Of a DNA stretch of 64,000 nt, positions 37,349 to 46,343 are shown piece by piece. The DNA lies in the NCBI GenBank assembly GCA_900471525.1, contig UCEZ01000030.1, positions 62,001 to 126,000 of the forward strand, written 5' to 3'. This DNA comes from Hyphomicrobiales bacterium. Its GTDB lineage: Bacteria; Pseudomonadota; Alphaproteobacteria; Rhizobiales; Rhizobiaceae. The translations under genes and the position numbers were made by a program. The notes beneath the pieces were generated by a model. It did no database searches, was not told the origin of the DNA, and saw nothing but the letters and a program-made list of their open reading frames with translations. The stretch's first letter is position 1. The number at the start of each line of letters is the position of its first letter.

Positions 37349-38323
37349 CTATTCCCTTGGCGCCGCCGCCCGCTCGATCCGGTCGATGATTGCTTCGCCG
37401 AGCCCCTCATTGGGAATAGGCCCGACAGCGATGATCGCCGCACCGGAGGCGTCGGCCTGCTTCATATAGGCAAACAGATTGGCGGCGGCTTCCCGCAGGT
37501 TCATGGAGGGACTGAGATCGAGAACCAGAACGGCGTTTGCCTCACCGGGCAAAGGCTTGCCGCCAAAGCGGATCAGCGCTTCTTCCGGCTTGACATCAGC
37601 CGCATTCAGCCGCACCGCAGCACCCGGCGCATAATGCGATGCGAGCATGCCCGGCGCCTCGATCGCAGCACCTGCGGTTTCCGGCCGCAAGACGGTCTTT
37701 CCGGTCAGTTTCTCGATATCGGCGACATCCAGCCCACCCGGCCGCAGCAGCCGGATCTCGCCACCGTCCACCTTCACGATCGTCGACTCCAGCCCGATTT
37801 CGGCGGAACCTGCATCGAGGATGAGTGCCAGCTTGTCGCCAAGATCGGCCTCGACATGCGCGGCACTGGTCGGGCTGATCTTGCCGGATGTATTGGCGCT
37901 CGGAGCCGCCAGCGGCTTGCCGTAGCGCTTGATGACCGATCGTGAAAACCCTTCCGGCATGCGGATGCCGAGCGTATCGAGGCCGGCGGAGGCAAGGGGA
38001 TGCACGCCGCTCTCCGGCTTGATCGGCAGGATCAGCGTCAGCGGTCCGGGCCAGAAGGCTTCGGCCAGCTGCCGCGACAGGGGATCGAAGGTGACATGCG
38101 CTTCGGCCATCGCAAAATCGGCGACATGGCAGATCAGCGGGTTGAACCGCGGGCGGCCTTTCATTTCATAGATACGGCTGATGGCGTCCGGGTTCGTCGC
38201 GTCGGCCGCCAGTCCATAGACAGTCTCCGTCGGGATTGCGACCGGCAGGCCTTCGCCGAGCGTTTTGCAGGCCATCGCCAATGCGCGATCCGGCTCGGTC
38301 CTTGTGTCGATGATAAGCGCCAT
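37349..38323 (-). CDS. L-threonylcarbamoyladenylate synthase (Sua5 type)
   Basis: 324 residues, with YrdC plus C-terminal Sua5 domains. First step of t6A modification of ANN-decoding tRNAs: makes threonylcarbamoyl-AMP from Thr, bicarbonate and ATP. Seen: IPTETVYGLAADATN, KGRPRFNPLICHV, PSANTSGKISPTSA and a Sua5 tail (APGMLASHYAPGAAVRLN). ATG 38323 has GGAAGC upstream; an ATG at 38341 is in frame but poorer. The oxidase gene follows immediately, probably in one transcript. Confidence 0.92.
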   Translation of the reverse strand: MALIIDTRTEPDRALAMACKTLGEGLPVAIPTETVYGLAADATNPDAISRIYEMKGRPRFNPLICHVADFAMAEAHVTFDPLSRQLAEAFWPGPLTLILPIKPESGVHPLASAGLDTLGIRMPEGFSRSVIKRYGKPLAAPSANTSGKISPTSAAHVEADLGDKLALILDAGSAEIGLESTIVKVDGGEIRLLRPGGLDVADIEKLTGKTVLRPETAGAAIEAPGMLASHYAPGAAVRLNAADVKPEEALIRFGGKPLPGEANAVLVLDLSPSMNLREAAANLFAYMKQADASGAAIIAVGPIPNEGLGEAIIDRIERAAAPRE

Positions 38324-38548
38324 CAAGCTTCCAAACGTCAATGCGCCCTTTCAAAAAGGCAGGCAGGCGCTCCGGCGTCTCCTTTACAGGGCTTGGCGGG
38401 AGATTGCCAAGCGCATTCGAAAGATGAGGCCAATTGTGCCTGATCGCTACAGTGCGGATTAAGATTTCTTAAAATGCGACATCTCCGGTTAGCGGGGCGG
38501 AAAGTTGGCCGTGCTAGCTGTTTCATTCTGCACAATGCCGGAGCCCTC

Positions 38549-39610
38549 ATGGCAAACAAGAAATCCACGCCGAACGACCTTGCCCTGCGCATCGCCACCG
38601 CCATGCACCAGATGGGCATCGATGCCGTCCCGAGAAACTACGAACTCGTCTACGAAGCCTATGCCGGTGCCAACCCGGACCTGGTGCGGGATTTCATCGC
38701 GCTCGGCAAGTACAAGTCGCAATCGGCGCTCGATGAACTCGGCCGCAAATATCTTCCGCATCATCACGAGGCGAGCGTGCTGGCGCGGTCGACGACGATC
38801 GTGCGCGACGAGATGAGCAATTTCATGAACCTGCTCACCCGCGAAAAGACGTCGCTCGACGCCTATGGCCGCCTGATCGGCGAAGCATCGAAGGCGCTGG
38901 TGGTCTCCGATGAGGCCAGCCAGGCTGCGCTCGCAAATTCCATTCAGGCGTTGCAGCGGGCAACCGAGCGGCAGGTTTCGCAAAATGCCGAAATGGAGCA
39001 GAGCGTCACGGCGCAATCGACGGTCATCGCCGGCATCCAGAAGGAACTTGCCGACTTCGAGGCGACGAAATTCTCCGATGCCGCAACCGGACTTTCCAAC
39101 CGCCGCGCCTTCAACAAGGCGCTCGCCAAGGTCTATGCCGATCCCGATCTACCACTCGCTTGCGGCGTCGCCATTGCCGAGCCCGATACCAGCCAGCGGC
39201 TCTCCGGCGAACAGGCCGCAGCGCTTGCGGAGGCCCTTGCCCGGCATATCGGCGGTGTCATCCGGCAGGCTTTTCCGGCATCGGAGCTTGCGGCGCGTTT
39301 CGACGGCGCCCGTTTCGGCTTCCTGATCAACGCCACCGAAGAGCGGGAGGTGGTGCGGATGATGGCGCTCCTGCGCTCAGCCCTGCGCGGCGTTCATTTC
39401 AAACATCCGAAGACGGGCCGCAATCTCGGCAGCGTGACGCTTTCCGTTGGCGTGTGCATGTCGAATGAAGCCGGCAATGCCTTCGATCTTGTCGGTACCG
39501 CCGAAAAGGCGCTTGCAAGGGCTCAAGCCAAGGGCGGTGACCATACCATTGTACATGGCGCCGAAACCGAACAGCCCGCCGGGCGGGACTGGCTGATCTA
39601 CAAGCAATAG
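38549..39610 (+). CDS. GGDEF-domain protein with degenerate active site
   Basis: 353 residues. N-terminal helical domain (IATAMHQMGIDAVPRNYELVYEAY, residues 12-60), a long coiled region with an E/Q-rich stretch, then a GGDEF fold (TGLSNRRAFNKALAKVY). The signature GGDEF is replaced by DGARF (ARFDGARFGFLI), so cyclase activity is unlikely. It could act as a c-di-GMP or GTP receptor or as a structural domain. ATG 38549 has GGAG eight bases upstream. No transmembrane segment. It converges on the next gene. Confidence 0.75.
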   Translation: MANKKSTPNDLALRIATAMHQMGIDAVPRNYELVYEAYAGANPDLVRDFIALGKYKSQSALDELGRKYLPHHHEASVLARSTTIVRDEMSNFMNLLTREKTSLDAYGRLIGEASKALVVSDEASQAALANSIQALQRATERQVSQNAEMEQSVTAQSTVIAGIQKELADFEATKFSDAATGLSNRRAFNKALAKVYADPDLPLACGVAIAEPDTSQRLSGEQAAALAEALARHIGGVIRQAFPASELAARFDGARFGFLINATEEREVVRMMALLRSALRGVHFKHPKTGRNLGSVTLSVGVCMSNEAGNAFDLVGTAEKALARAQAKGGDHTIVHGAETEQPAGRDWLIYKQ

Positions 39611-39627
39611 CCTCCGGTGGCGGAGGC
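39610..39627. terminator. Hairpin between convergent genes, possible terminator
   Basis: Stem GCCTCCG / CGGAGGC with loop GTGG, placed directly after the GGDEF-like gene stop and before the stop of the converging gene. There is no T-tract, so intrinsic termination is uncertain. Confidence 0.35.
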
Positions 39628-39632
39628 GGTGC

Positions 39633-40238
39633 TCAGATGCTGTTGATGATCTTGCGAAGCTGTTCGTCGCGTGCGCCGAGCATCAGCACGTTCTTCAGGG
39701 CCTCTTTCGGATCGCGGGTGCGAAACAAGAGGCCGTTTTCATGGATGGTGCGGTTGACCGTCAGCTTGCCGGCCTCTGCGTCCACCTCCGTCGCCACCGC
39801 GAAATACATTCGAGAATAACCCAGCTTGATCTTCTCGAAGAAGTGCTCGTCATCGCCGATGTCGGAGAAGAAATTGGCGATGTAGAACGACCACCGGACG
39901 TCGTCGAATTTGGCGAATTTCGTTCGTGCCGCCGTCACGTGGCAATAGCCGAGATGCGGGCTGTCGGCGAGCGTGCGGTGAAAGAGCAGCTTGGGGAAGC
40001 GGATCGAACGATGAAAACCGTTGATCCGGTCATGGGTGACCGTCCCGGCGGCTTCAAGCTTGCGGCCGGTACGCGCAGCCACTTCCTGATGCGTCAGGTA
40101 GCGTTTTTCCTCAGGGCTCCACTGCTGATGATGCCGGTTGATCCGCCCGGTTCGCAGAAACTCGGTGTGAACGGCGGTCTTCGGTGTTTGAACCGGCTTC
40201 TTGATCGCTGCAGCGTCGAAATATCTCAAGTTTGACAT
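39633..40238 (-). CDS. DUF6656-like hypothetical protein
   Basis: 201 residues from ATG 40238 (MSNLRYFDAAAIKKPV). Basic, with a run EFLRTGRINRHHQQWSPEEK and HQEVAARTGRKLEA, then a globular part rich in aromatic residues (FAKFDDVRWSFYIANFFSD, YSRMYFAVATEVD). I recall this pattern from Rhizobium proteins annotated DUF6656. No signal or membrane segment. An in-frame ATG at 40340 adds a Pro/Arg-rich stretch and is less likely. Function unknown. Confidence 0.55.
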   Translation of the reverse strand: MSNLRYFDAAAIKKPVQTPKTAVHTEFLRTGRINRHHQQWSPEEKRYLTHQEVAARTGRKLEAAGTVTHDRINGFHRSIRFPKLLFHRTLADSPHLGYCHVTAARTKFAKFDDVRWSFYIANFFSDIGDDEHFFEKIKLGYSRMYFAVATEVDAEAGKLTVNRTIHENGLLFRTRDPKEALKNVLMLGARDEQLRKIINSI

Positions 40239-40610
40239 CGGCCTGTACCAGGATCGCGGCGGAATGCGTGAGAGCAGACCGGGGCGGAAACGTTCATGAG
40301 AGGAAGCTACATTGTCAGGGTTAACGCTATCTTTCTGCACGTTAGCCTTTTGTCATGGCGCGAGGCTTGCGGCGTCTTCTATATCCAGCGCCGAAAAATG
40401 TCGCAAAGAGACGGCGTTCGCGCAGAATTTGCCGGCGCGTGGCGGAAAAGACGCCATCTGCCGAAAAATCAGGAAAAGCTGTTGTTTCTGCTTATTAAAT
40501 AGCCATCCGCACCGCGCCGCAAAGCAACTTGGATCGTGTCGTCATTCTGGAATCGGATGTCGCTAATCGGCAGCTATCCGGCCGCGACACAGGGTTAGAT
40601 GGGGACACTC
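40239..40610. other. Intergenic region ahead of the riboswitch, no gene seen
   Basis: 372 bases between the divergent DUF6656-like gene and the cobalamin riboswitch. The promoter of gbcAB should be in the right part. A 68-codon frame at 40296-40502 has no ribosome binding site or family pattern. Confidence 0.45.
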
Positions 40611-40777
40611 AAGGTGCCGCCTTTATAGGGAGGGCGGAGAATTGGGAAGCCGGTCGAAATCCGGCGCTGCCCCCGCAACGGTGGTGGAGCGAAACCTCGG
40701 CAAAAGGCCACTGGAGAAATCCGGGAAGGCGCCGGGATGGTCCGCAAGGACAGCTCCAGAGCCCGGAAACCAGCCTT
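40611..40777 (+). promoter_or_regulatory. Cobalamin (B12) riboswitch in the gbcAB leader
   Basis: A cobalamin-type aptamer: AAGGTGCCGCC at the 5' side, then the B12-box core GGGAAGCCGGTCGAAATCC and GGCGCTGCCCCCGCAACGGT (40644-40682), and a closing element GAGCCCGGAAACCAGCCTTG near 40759-40777. The core AAATCCGGCGCTGCCCCCGC is the most conserved part of these RNAs. It ends 139 bases before the gbcA ATG, leaving room for an expression platform; a stem around AACCAC...GTGGTT (about 40833-40862) could take part. The aptamer call is by pattern, and no folding was run. Confidence 0.85.
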
Positions 40778-40915
40778 GTGGCGAAATTGATGTCTGGGTT
40801 GCGGCGGGCAGCCGGAAGGAGAACCAGTATAACCACGCGCACTCCCGGCGCGGCGGTGGTTCCTTTCCTGTCTGCTGCAACTTCAAAACAAGTTGGCGAG
40901 CACAAGGAAACGACC

Positions 40916-42166
40916 ATGGATCTCCGCAGTGAAGTCCTCCGCAAATTGAAGACCCGGCGCGCCGGTCACAGCCTCGAACAGGCTTTCTACACCGATCCTG
41001 ATCTCTACAGGATCGATATGGAGCAGATCTGGTACAAGGACTGGCTGTTCATCGGCCATGATTGCGAAATCCCGAAATCCGGCAACTATTTCACGGTCCA
41101 AGTCGGCGAATATCCGGTCGTCGTCGTTCGAGATCGCACAGGCACGGTCCGGGCGCTGCACAATTCCTGCCGCCATCGCGGCTCGCGCGTCTGCGCCGGG
41201 AGTAAGGGGTCGTCCGCCAAGCTTGTCTGTCCCTATCATCAGTGGACCTACGAACTCGACGGCAAGCTCCTGTTTGCACGCCAGATGGGCGAAGATTTCG
41301 ACAAGAACCAGCATGGGCTGAAGCCGATCCATTGCGAAACCATCGGCGGTTATATCTTCATTTGCCTTGCCGAAGAGGCGATGGATTTCCAGCCGGTCCG
41401 CGACATGGTTTCGTCCTATGTCACACCGCACAATCTGAAGGACACCAAGGTCGCCTTCGAAAGCACGATCATCGAAAAGGGCAACTGGAAGCTCGTTTGG
41501 GAAAACAACCGCGAGTGCTACCACTGCGCTGCCAACCATCCGGAACTCTGCCGCACTTACCCGGAAGCCCCGACGGCAACCGGCGTGCAGGGTGCCAAGG
41601 ATGATCCGATCATCGCCGAGCATTGGGCGAAATGCGAGGCGGAAGGACTGCCGAGCGAGTTCAAGATGGACCATAAGGGCCAGTTCCGCGTCGCCCGCAT
41701 GCCGCTGATCCAGGACGCCGAAAGCTACACCATGTCCGGCAAGCCGGCCGTCAAGCGCCAGCTCTCCGACGATGTCAGCCAGAGCCATATCGGCACGCTG
41801 CTGCTGTTCCATTATCCGTCGACCTGGAACCACGTGCTGACCGATCATGCCATCACCTTCCGCGTTCTGCCGCTCGGGCCGGAACTGACGCAGGTTACGA
41901 CCAAGTGGCTGGTGCACAAGGATGCGGTCGAAGGTGTCGACTACAATCTTGAGGAACTGACACATGTCTGGACCGAAACCAACGATCAGGACCGCCAGAT
42001 CGTCGAGGAAAACGCCTTCGGCATCCGCTCGCCCGCCTATCAGCCCGGCCCCTATTCGCCGGAACACGAAGGCGGCGTCATGCAGTTCGTCGAATGGTAC
42101 ACCAACTTCATGCAGGATCGCCTGCAGGGCAGCACGGCATCGCCGTCTCTGGTTAGGGTCGCCTAA
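40916..42166 (+). CDS. gbcA: Glycine betaine monooxygenase, Rieske oxygenase subunit
   Basis: 416 residues. Oxygenase of the two-component system that demethylates glycine betaine to dimethylglycine and formaldehyde. Seen: the Rieske [2Fe-2S] ligands Cys85, His87, Cys105 and His108 (CRH...CPYH), and the mononuclear iron region ENNRECYHCAANHPELC with His203 and His208. ATG 40916 has AAGGAAACG upstream. The frame stays open upstream of it through part of the riboswitch leader, without domain content. gbcB begins 2 bases after the stop. The closely related stachydrine demethylases are an alternative substrate class. Confidence 0.85.
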   Translation: MDLRSEVLRKLKTRRAGHSLEQAFYTDPDLYRIDMEQIWYKDWLFIGHDCEIPKSGNYFTVQVGEYPVVVVRDRTGTVRALHNSCRHRGSRVCAGSKGSSAKLVCPYHQWTYELDGKLLFARQMGEDFDKNQHGLKPIHCETIGGYIFICLAEEAMDFQPVRDMVSSYVTPHNLKDTKVAFESTIIEKGNWKLVWENNRECYHCAANHPELCRTYPEAPTATGVQGAKDDPIIAEHWAKCEAEGLPSEFKMDHKGQFRVARMPLIQDAESYTMSGKPAVKRQLSDDVSQSHIGTLLLFHYPSTWNHVLTDHAITFRVLPLGPELTQVTTKWLVHKDAVEGVDYNLEELTHVWTETNDQDRQIVEENAFGIRSPAYQPGPYSPEHEGGVMQFVEWYTNFMQDRLQGSTASPSLVRVA

Positions 42167-42168
42167 AT

Positions 42169-43269
42169 ATGACGATTGCAGCATCCTTCCAGCATCTCGA
42201 CGAATTGAAGCCGTGGAACGACCGGCAGCATCTGTTGGAATGTATTTCCGTGACCGCCGAGGCACCGGACGTGATGACGTTCGCCTTCCGCTCCAACAAA
42301 CCCGGCTGGTTCCGTTACCTGCCGGGGCAGTTCGTCACGCTCGAATTGCCGGTGACGCCGGACGATCCGGTCATGCGCACCTATACGCTTTCCTCCAGCC
42401 CCTCGCGCCCGTTCTCCGTAGCGGTCACCGTCAAGGCCCAGAAGGATAGTATCGGTACGCGCTGGATGTTCGATCACCTGAAGCCCGGCATGACGCTGAA
42501 AGCTTTCGGCGCACTCGGGGACTTCACCTTCGTGCGTTATCCCGCTGAAAGATACCTGTTCATCTCGGCAGGCTCCGGCGTCACGCCGATGATGTCGATG
42601 ACGCGCTGGATGGCCGATTGCACGCCGCAGAGCAATGTCGCTTTCATTTCCTGCGCCCGGCAGCCGGAAGACCTGCTGTTTCGCGGTGAACTTGAAGTTC
42701 TCTCCGCACACATGCCCAACATGTCGCTCGGTTTCATCGTCGAGGGACATCAACCGCGTGACAGCTGGCACGGCCTGCGCGGCCGCGTCGACGGCACCAA
42801 ACTGGCGCTTCTCGCTCCCGATTTTCTGGAACGCACAGTCTTCTGCTGCGGCCCGGAGCCGTTCATGCGCGGCGTGCGCGAGACACTGAAAAATGCCGGT
42901 TTCGATATGGCGCGCTATCATGAGGAAAGCTTCCAGCCTGCGAATGCCCCTGATCCGGCGGAACTTGCAATCCGCGCGGGCGTCACGGCAGCTGTCGATC
43001 CGGCCTCAGTCTCCAACGTCACCTTCACGATGGCCGGCAAGCAAGCGAAGTGTCAGCCAGGCCAGACTATCCTGCAAACGGCGCGTGCCGCTGGCGTGCG
43101 TATCGGCGCCGCCTGCGAGGGCGGGCTTTGCGGCACGTGCCGGGTGATGAAGATTTCCGGTGAGGTCGAGATGAACCACAATGGCGGTATCCTCGACGAC
43201 GAGATCGATGAAGGCTATATCCTCGCCTGCTGCTCGCGGCCGGTTGGGGATGTGCAGATCGAGGCGTGA
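42169..43269 (+). CDS. gbcB: Glycine betaine monooxygenase, ferredoxin-reductase subunit
   Basis: 366 residues. Electron-supplying partner of GbcA: FAD-binding domain (MRTYTLSSSPSRPFSVAV), NAD(P)-binding segment (YLFISAGSGVTPMMSM and FCCGPEPFMRGVRETL), and a C-terminal plant-type [2Fe-2S] ferredoxin domain with GAACEGGLCGTCRVM and a fourth Cys in LACCSRP. This order (reductase then ferredoxin) is normal for the family. It begins two bases after gbcA. Confidence 0.88.
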   Translation: MTIAASFQHLDELKPWNDRQHLLECISVTAEAPDVMTFAFRSNKPGWFRYLPGQFVTLELPVTPDDPVMRTYTLSSSPSRPFSVAVTVKAQKDSIGTRWMFDHLKPGMTLKAFGALGDFTFVRYPAERYLFISAGSGVTPMMSMTRWMADCTPQSNVAFISCARQPEDLLFRGELEVLSAHMPNMSLGFIVEGHQPRDSWHGLRGRVDGTKLALLAPDFLERTVFCCGPEPFMRGVRETLKNAGFDMARYHEESFQPANAPDPAELAIRAGVTAAVDPASVSNVTFTMAGKQAKCQPGQTILQTARAAGVRIGAACEGGLCGTCRVMKISGEVEMNHNGGILDDEIDEGYILACCSRPVGDVQIEA

Positions 43270-43438
43270 GGACGACTGCGCGGCGGAGGAGTTGATGGTG
43301 GCGGGGGCGCCGCCGGCCAGCCCTCGTCATCCCGCCGGGCTTGTTTCAGTCGATAGCTGTCCGCAGGTCAGCCACCATTAGAGGATGCTTTGAAAAAACA
43401 AGCCTCGCGTAAGTTGCAAATCCTAACATGGAAGAGCA

Positions 43439-43678
43439 ATGGATGGGGGCGTGGAGATGCGAACCAGAGATATGACTTATGAACTTCTCACGGCCTCGAA
43501 GATGAGTGCCGAACGCAGCAACAGAACGATGCTTGTGTTCCTCATCGAGATGGCCTTGCTGGAAGCTGAGTTGTCCATGTCGGGTGGCTTGGATATCAAA
43601 CGTTCCCATCCGGCCCATATTCCGCAGATACCGAGATCCGGAAAGACGCGTACAGGCACCGATTTCAGAAGCGCATGA
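43439..43678 (+). CDS. Small hypothetical protein
   Basis: 79 residues from ATG 43439 (GGAAGAG just upstream), or 73 from ATG 43457. A helical central segment (YELLTASKMSAERSNRTMLV, then FLIEMALLEAEL) precedes a basic Pro-rich tail. No family recognised. A real small gene is plausible but not certain. Confidence 0.4.
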   Translation: MDGGVEMRTRDMTYELLTASKMSAERSNRTMLVFLIEMALLEAELSMSGGLDIKRSHPAHIPQIPRSGKTRTGTDFRSA

Positions 43679-43775
43679 CACCATCGGTTTCCAACGATGC
43701 AAGGATTGAGACGAATCCTGATCCTTGCATCCGGTGTTGCGCGCGGCTGCCCTTGGTTCCTGTTGGCCGCAGACG

Positions 43776-44777
43776 TCACTTCACTGTGACGACGACCTTC
43801 CCCTTCGCGCGGCCTGTTTCGACATAGTCCAGTGCCTCGTTGGTCTTCTCGAATGGGAAGACCCGATCGACTATCGGTCGTATGACGCCCGTCTCGATCA
43901 GCGAGGTGATCTGACCTAGCTGCCCACCATTGGCCGTCATGAAGAGGAAGGAATAACTGATGCCCCGGCGCTTCGATTTTCTCCTGATGCCACCGCTCAG
44001 CAAGCGCATAACCTGTTGAAGCAGCCAGCCAGAGCCGTTCTGCCGTGCGAAATCCGGATCAGGCGGACCGGAAATCGAGATCAGCTTGCCGCCCGGCTTC
44101 AGCACAGTAAGGGATTTTTCTAGCGTGTCCTTGCCGAGGCTGTTCAGCACGACGTCATAGCCCTGCAGCACTTTCTCGAAGTCGTCTTTCTTGTAGTCGA
44201 CCACGACGTCTGCACCGAGACTTTTCACAAGGGCGATATTTGCCGTGCTCGTGGTCGTGGCCACATATGCCCCGAGATGCTTGGCAAGCTGGATCGCGAT
44301 CGTACCCACGCCACCCGAGCCGGCATGGATCAGGACCTTCTGCCCCTTCTGCAGGTTGGCCCGCTCCACAAGCACCTGCCATGCCGTCAGGGCGACAAGC
44401 GGAATGGATGCAGCCTCTTCCATGGTCAGATTGTTCGGCTTGATCGCTACATCGGCCTCGTCGATGGCGATATACTCTGCGAATGTCCCGATGCGATCCT
44501 GGGCCGGACGTGCGTAGACCGCGTCGCCGGGCTTGAATCGCCGGACATTGGCCCCGACCCGGACCACGATGCCCGCAACCTCGTTGCCCAGCACCAGTGG
44601 AAGGCTGTAGGGCAGGATAAGCTTGAACTCTCCGTCTCTGATCTTGGTATCCAAGGGGTTCACGCCAGCGGCATGAACCTCGATCATGACGTCATTCTCA
44701 CGCAACTCCGGCGCGGAAATTTCGCCAAGGCGCAGAGCAGCGCCCTTCTTGTAGCGATCGATCAGGAATGCTTTCAT
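43776..44777 (-). CDS. NADP-dependent quinone/alcohol oxidoreductase (MDR family)
   Basis: 333 residues of the medium-chain reductase superfamily without zinc ligands. Seen: a GroES-like N-terminal part (HAAGVNPLDTKIRDGEF, LPLVLGNEVAGIVVRVG) and a nucleotide-binding loop (VLIHAGSGGVGTIAIQLAKH). ATG 44777 is favoured, because the frame upstream encodes no domain. It lies downstream of the SDR gene on the same strand and close to an HxlR regulator, which suggests a detoxification or electrophile-response operon. The substrate is unknown. Confidence 0.85.
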   Translation of the reverse strand: MKAFLIDRYKKGAALRLGEISAPELRENDVMIEVHAAGVNPLDTKIRDGEFKLILPYSLPLVLGNEVAGIVVRVGANVRRFKPGDAVYARPAQDRIGTFAEYIAIDEADVAIKPNNLTMEEAASIPLVALTAWQVLVERANLQKGQKVLIHAGSGGVGTIAIQLAKHLGAYVATTTSTANIALVKSLGADVVVDYKKDDFEKVLQGYDVVLNSLGKDTLEKSLTVLKPGGKLISISGPPDPDFARQNGSGWLLQQVMRLLSGGIRRKSKRRGISYSFLFMTANGGQLGQITSLIETGVIRPIVDRVFPFEKTNEALDYVETGRAKGKVVVTVK

Positions 44778-44826
44778 CGGACTGGCTTTCGTTGCTGTGG
44801 TGAGCCGGCAGTGCGGCAATGCAGGT

Positions 44827-45642
44827 TCAACCGGGAAGCCTGCTGAATTTCCGAAGGTTTCTGTCGACGAAGGATTCTGGCAGGAAGCGGCGCATGAAGC
44901 GGACCTGTCCTGCGGCTTTTCCGGCGGTGTAGCGTCGTTTGGGCGATACCGCATTCGCCGCCCTTATGACGGCTTCTGCGACCACCTCAGGTGCATCGCC
45001 CTTCGCGACGATCTCGCGCATCAGCCTCTCCGCGTCGGCTCGAACCGTATCGTAGACGGCAAGCGGCCGGTCCGGTCGCGTAATGTTTTCTTCGAAGGAT
45101 GTGCGGGTGACGCCCGGTTCGACAAGCACGATGCGGATGCCCTGCGTTCGCACTTCGTGGTCGAGAGATTCCGAATAGCCTTCTATGGCGTGCTTGGTCG
45201 ATGCGTAGAGAGCGTTATAGGGAGCGGGGATCAGCCCGAGTATCGAGCTGAGGTTGACGATCCGGCCTCGACGCTGCCGTCGCATCACGGGCAGGACCGC
45301 GTTTGTCATTCGTATGATGCCGAAGACATTCACGTCGAATACGGCTTTCGCCTGTGCCGTCGTAGATTCCTCAGCGCCGCCCACCAGTCCGATCCCTGCA
45401 TTGTTGACGAGAAGATCGATCCGCCCTGCGTGGCTTAGAACCTCGTCGACGACTGTCTGCGCCGATACGTCATCGGTTACGTCACAGATCAGCATCGTGA
45501 TCCCATCCGGGGTGTCGGGCATCGGTTTTCGGCTGGTACCGAAGACGCGATAGCCATCGCGCCGCAGCGCTCGTGCCGTTACCAGCCCGATACCGGAGGA
45601 AGCGCCCGTGACAAGGGCGATGCCGCGTTCTGTCTTGCTCAT
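44827..45642 (-). CDS. Short-chain dehydrogenase/reductase
   Basis: 271 residues with the cofactor motif VTGASSGIGLVTARAL, a second NNAGIGLVGG, and the catalytic Tyr-x3-Lys (ALYASTKHAIEGYSESLDHE, with Tyr and Lys four apart). The LVEPGVTRTSFEENI tail is that of classical SDRs, many of which reduce carbonyl groups. It starts 89 bases from the divergent HxlR gene and is followed by the MDR gene. Confidence 0.9.
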   Translation of the reverse strand: MSKTERGIALVTGASSGIGLVTARALRRDGYRVFGTSRKPMPDTPDGITMLICDVTDDVSAQTVVDEVLSHAGRIDLLVNNAGIGLVGGAEESTTAQAKAVFDVNVFGIIRMTNAVLPVMRRQRRGRIVNLSSILGLIPAPYNALYASTKHAIEGYSESLDHEVRTQGIRIVLVEPGVTRTSFEENITRPDRPLAVYDTVRADAERLMREIVAKGDAPEVVAEAVIRAANAVSPKRRYTAGKAAGQVRFMRRFLPESFVDRNLRKFSRLPG

Positions 45643-45684
45643 CGGCTTCTGCTTTCATTTTGTCGTGGAACAGCGATGAACAAT

Positions 45685-45718
45685 CAGTTACTATCAAATC
45701 AGTATCAAGTCACTACTG
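45685..45718. promoter_or_regulatory. Possible HxlR operator between SDR and HxlR genes
   Basis: Two direct repeats AGT(T/C)ACTA begin at 45686 and 45708 (22 bases apart, two helical turns), with TACT...AGTA dyad elements between them. They are the only clear sequence structure in the short divergent gap. HxlR proteins often act on such sites. No binding data. Confidence 0.45.
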
Positions 45719-45731
45719 AAAAGATATCGAT

Positions 45732-46163
45732 ATGAAGAATCTTTCGGACCAGCCATGCCTGATCGCCCGCAGCCTGGCGCTTGTGGGGGACGCATGGAGC
45801 ATGCTGATCATGCGCGACGCCCATGCTGGGCTGACCCGCTTCGATGATTTCCGCAAGAGCCTCGGTATCGCGCCGACGATGCTGACGGGGCGGCTTTCAG
45901 GCCTGACCGAGGAGGGGCTGCTGGAGAAACGCCGTTATTCCGACCGTCCGCCACGGGACGAATATGTGTTGACGGAAGCCGGCCGCGACTTTCTGCCGGT
46001 TCTGTTTGCGATCGGCGCGTGGGGACGCAAGCATCGCGGCGGGGGCAAGGTGACCCGGTTCTTCGACGCCGAGACCGGAACGGAGATCGATCCCGTTACC
46101 ATTGACCGCGCGACCGGCGCTCCGGTCGGAACACGTCCCATTCGTATCGCCGCACCCGAATAA
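45732..46163 (+). CDS. HxlR family winged-helix regulator
   Basis: 143 residues: SLALVGDAWSMLIMRDA then TRFDDFRKSLGIAPTMLTGRL and LTEEGLLEKRRYSDRPPRDEY, the standard HxlR winged helix, with a C-terminal extension of about 40 residues (THIDRATGAPV-like). HxlR proteins are often redox or aldehyde sensors. Divergent from the SDR/MDR genes it probably controls. Confidence 0.88.
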   Translation: MKNLSDQPCLIARSLALVGDAWSMLIMRDAHAGLTRFDDFRKSLGIAPTMLTGRLSGLTEEGLLEKRRYSDRPPRDEYVLTEAGRDFLPVLFAIGAWGRKHRGGGKVTRFFDAETGTEIDPVTIDRATGAPVGTRPIRIAAPE

Positions 46164-46343
46164 GCCGCCCCGCGGCAAATGAAGCAGTGCCTTGCAACTC
46201 TCATTGGAAGCCCGCTTCCGGCGTAAAGTTGCCGGTGATGGTCCGCTTGTCGAGCGATGCCTCGTGACGGTTGCTGCCAAACGCCGATGCCAGATCAATG
46301 GGTCCTGAGCGTCGCAGCGTTTCAGCGCGCTCAACTGAAATGC

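Noticed and set aside
40296..40502. A 68-codon frame before the riboswitch
   Set aside because: No ribosome binding site, mixed composition, no family.
40529..40915. In-frame extension of gbcA upstream through the riboswitch
   Set aside because: The frame stays open by chance; it would translate the riboswitch, and gbcA homologues begin at the ATG at 40916.
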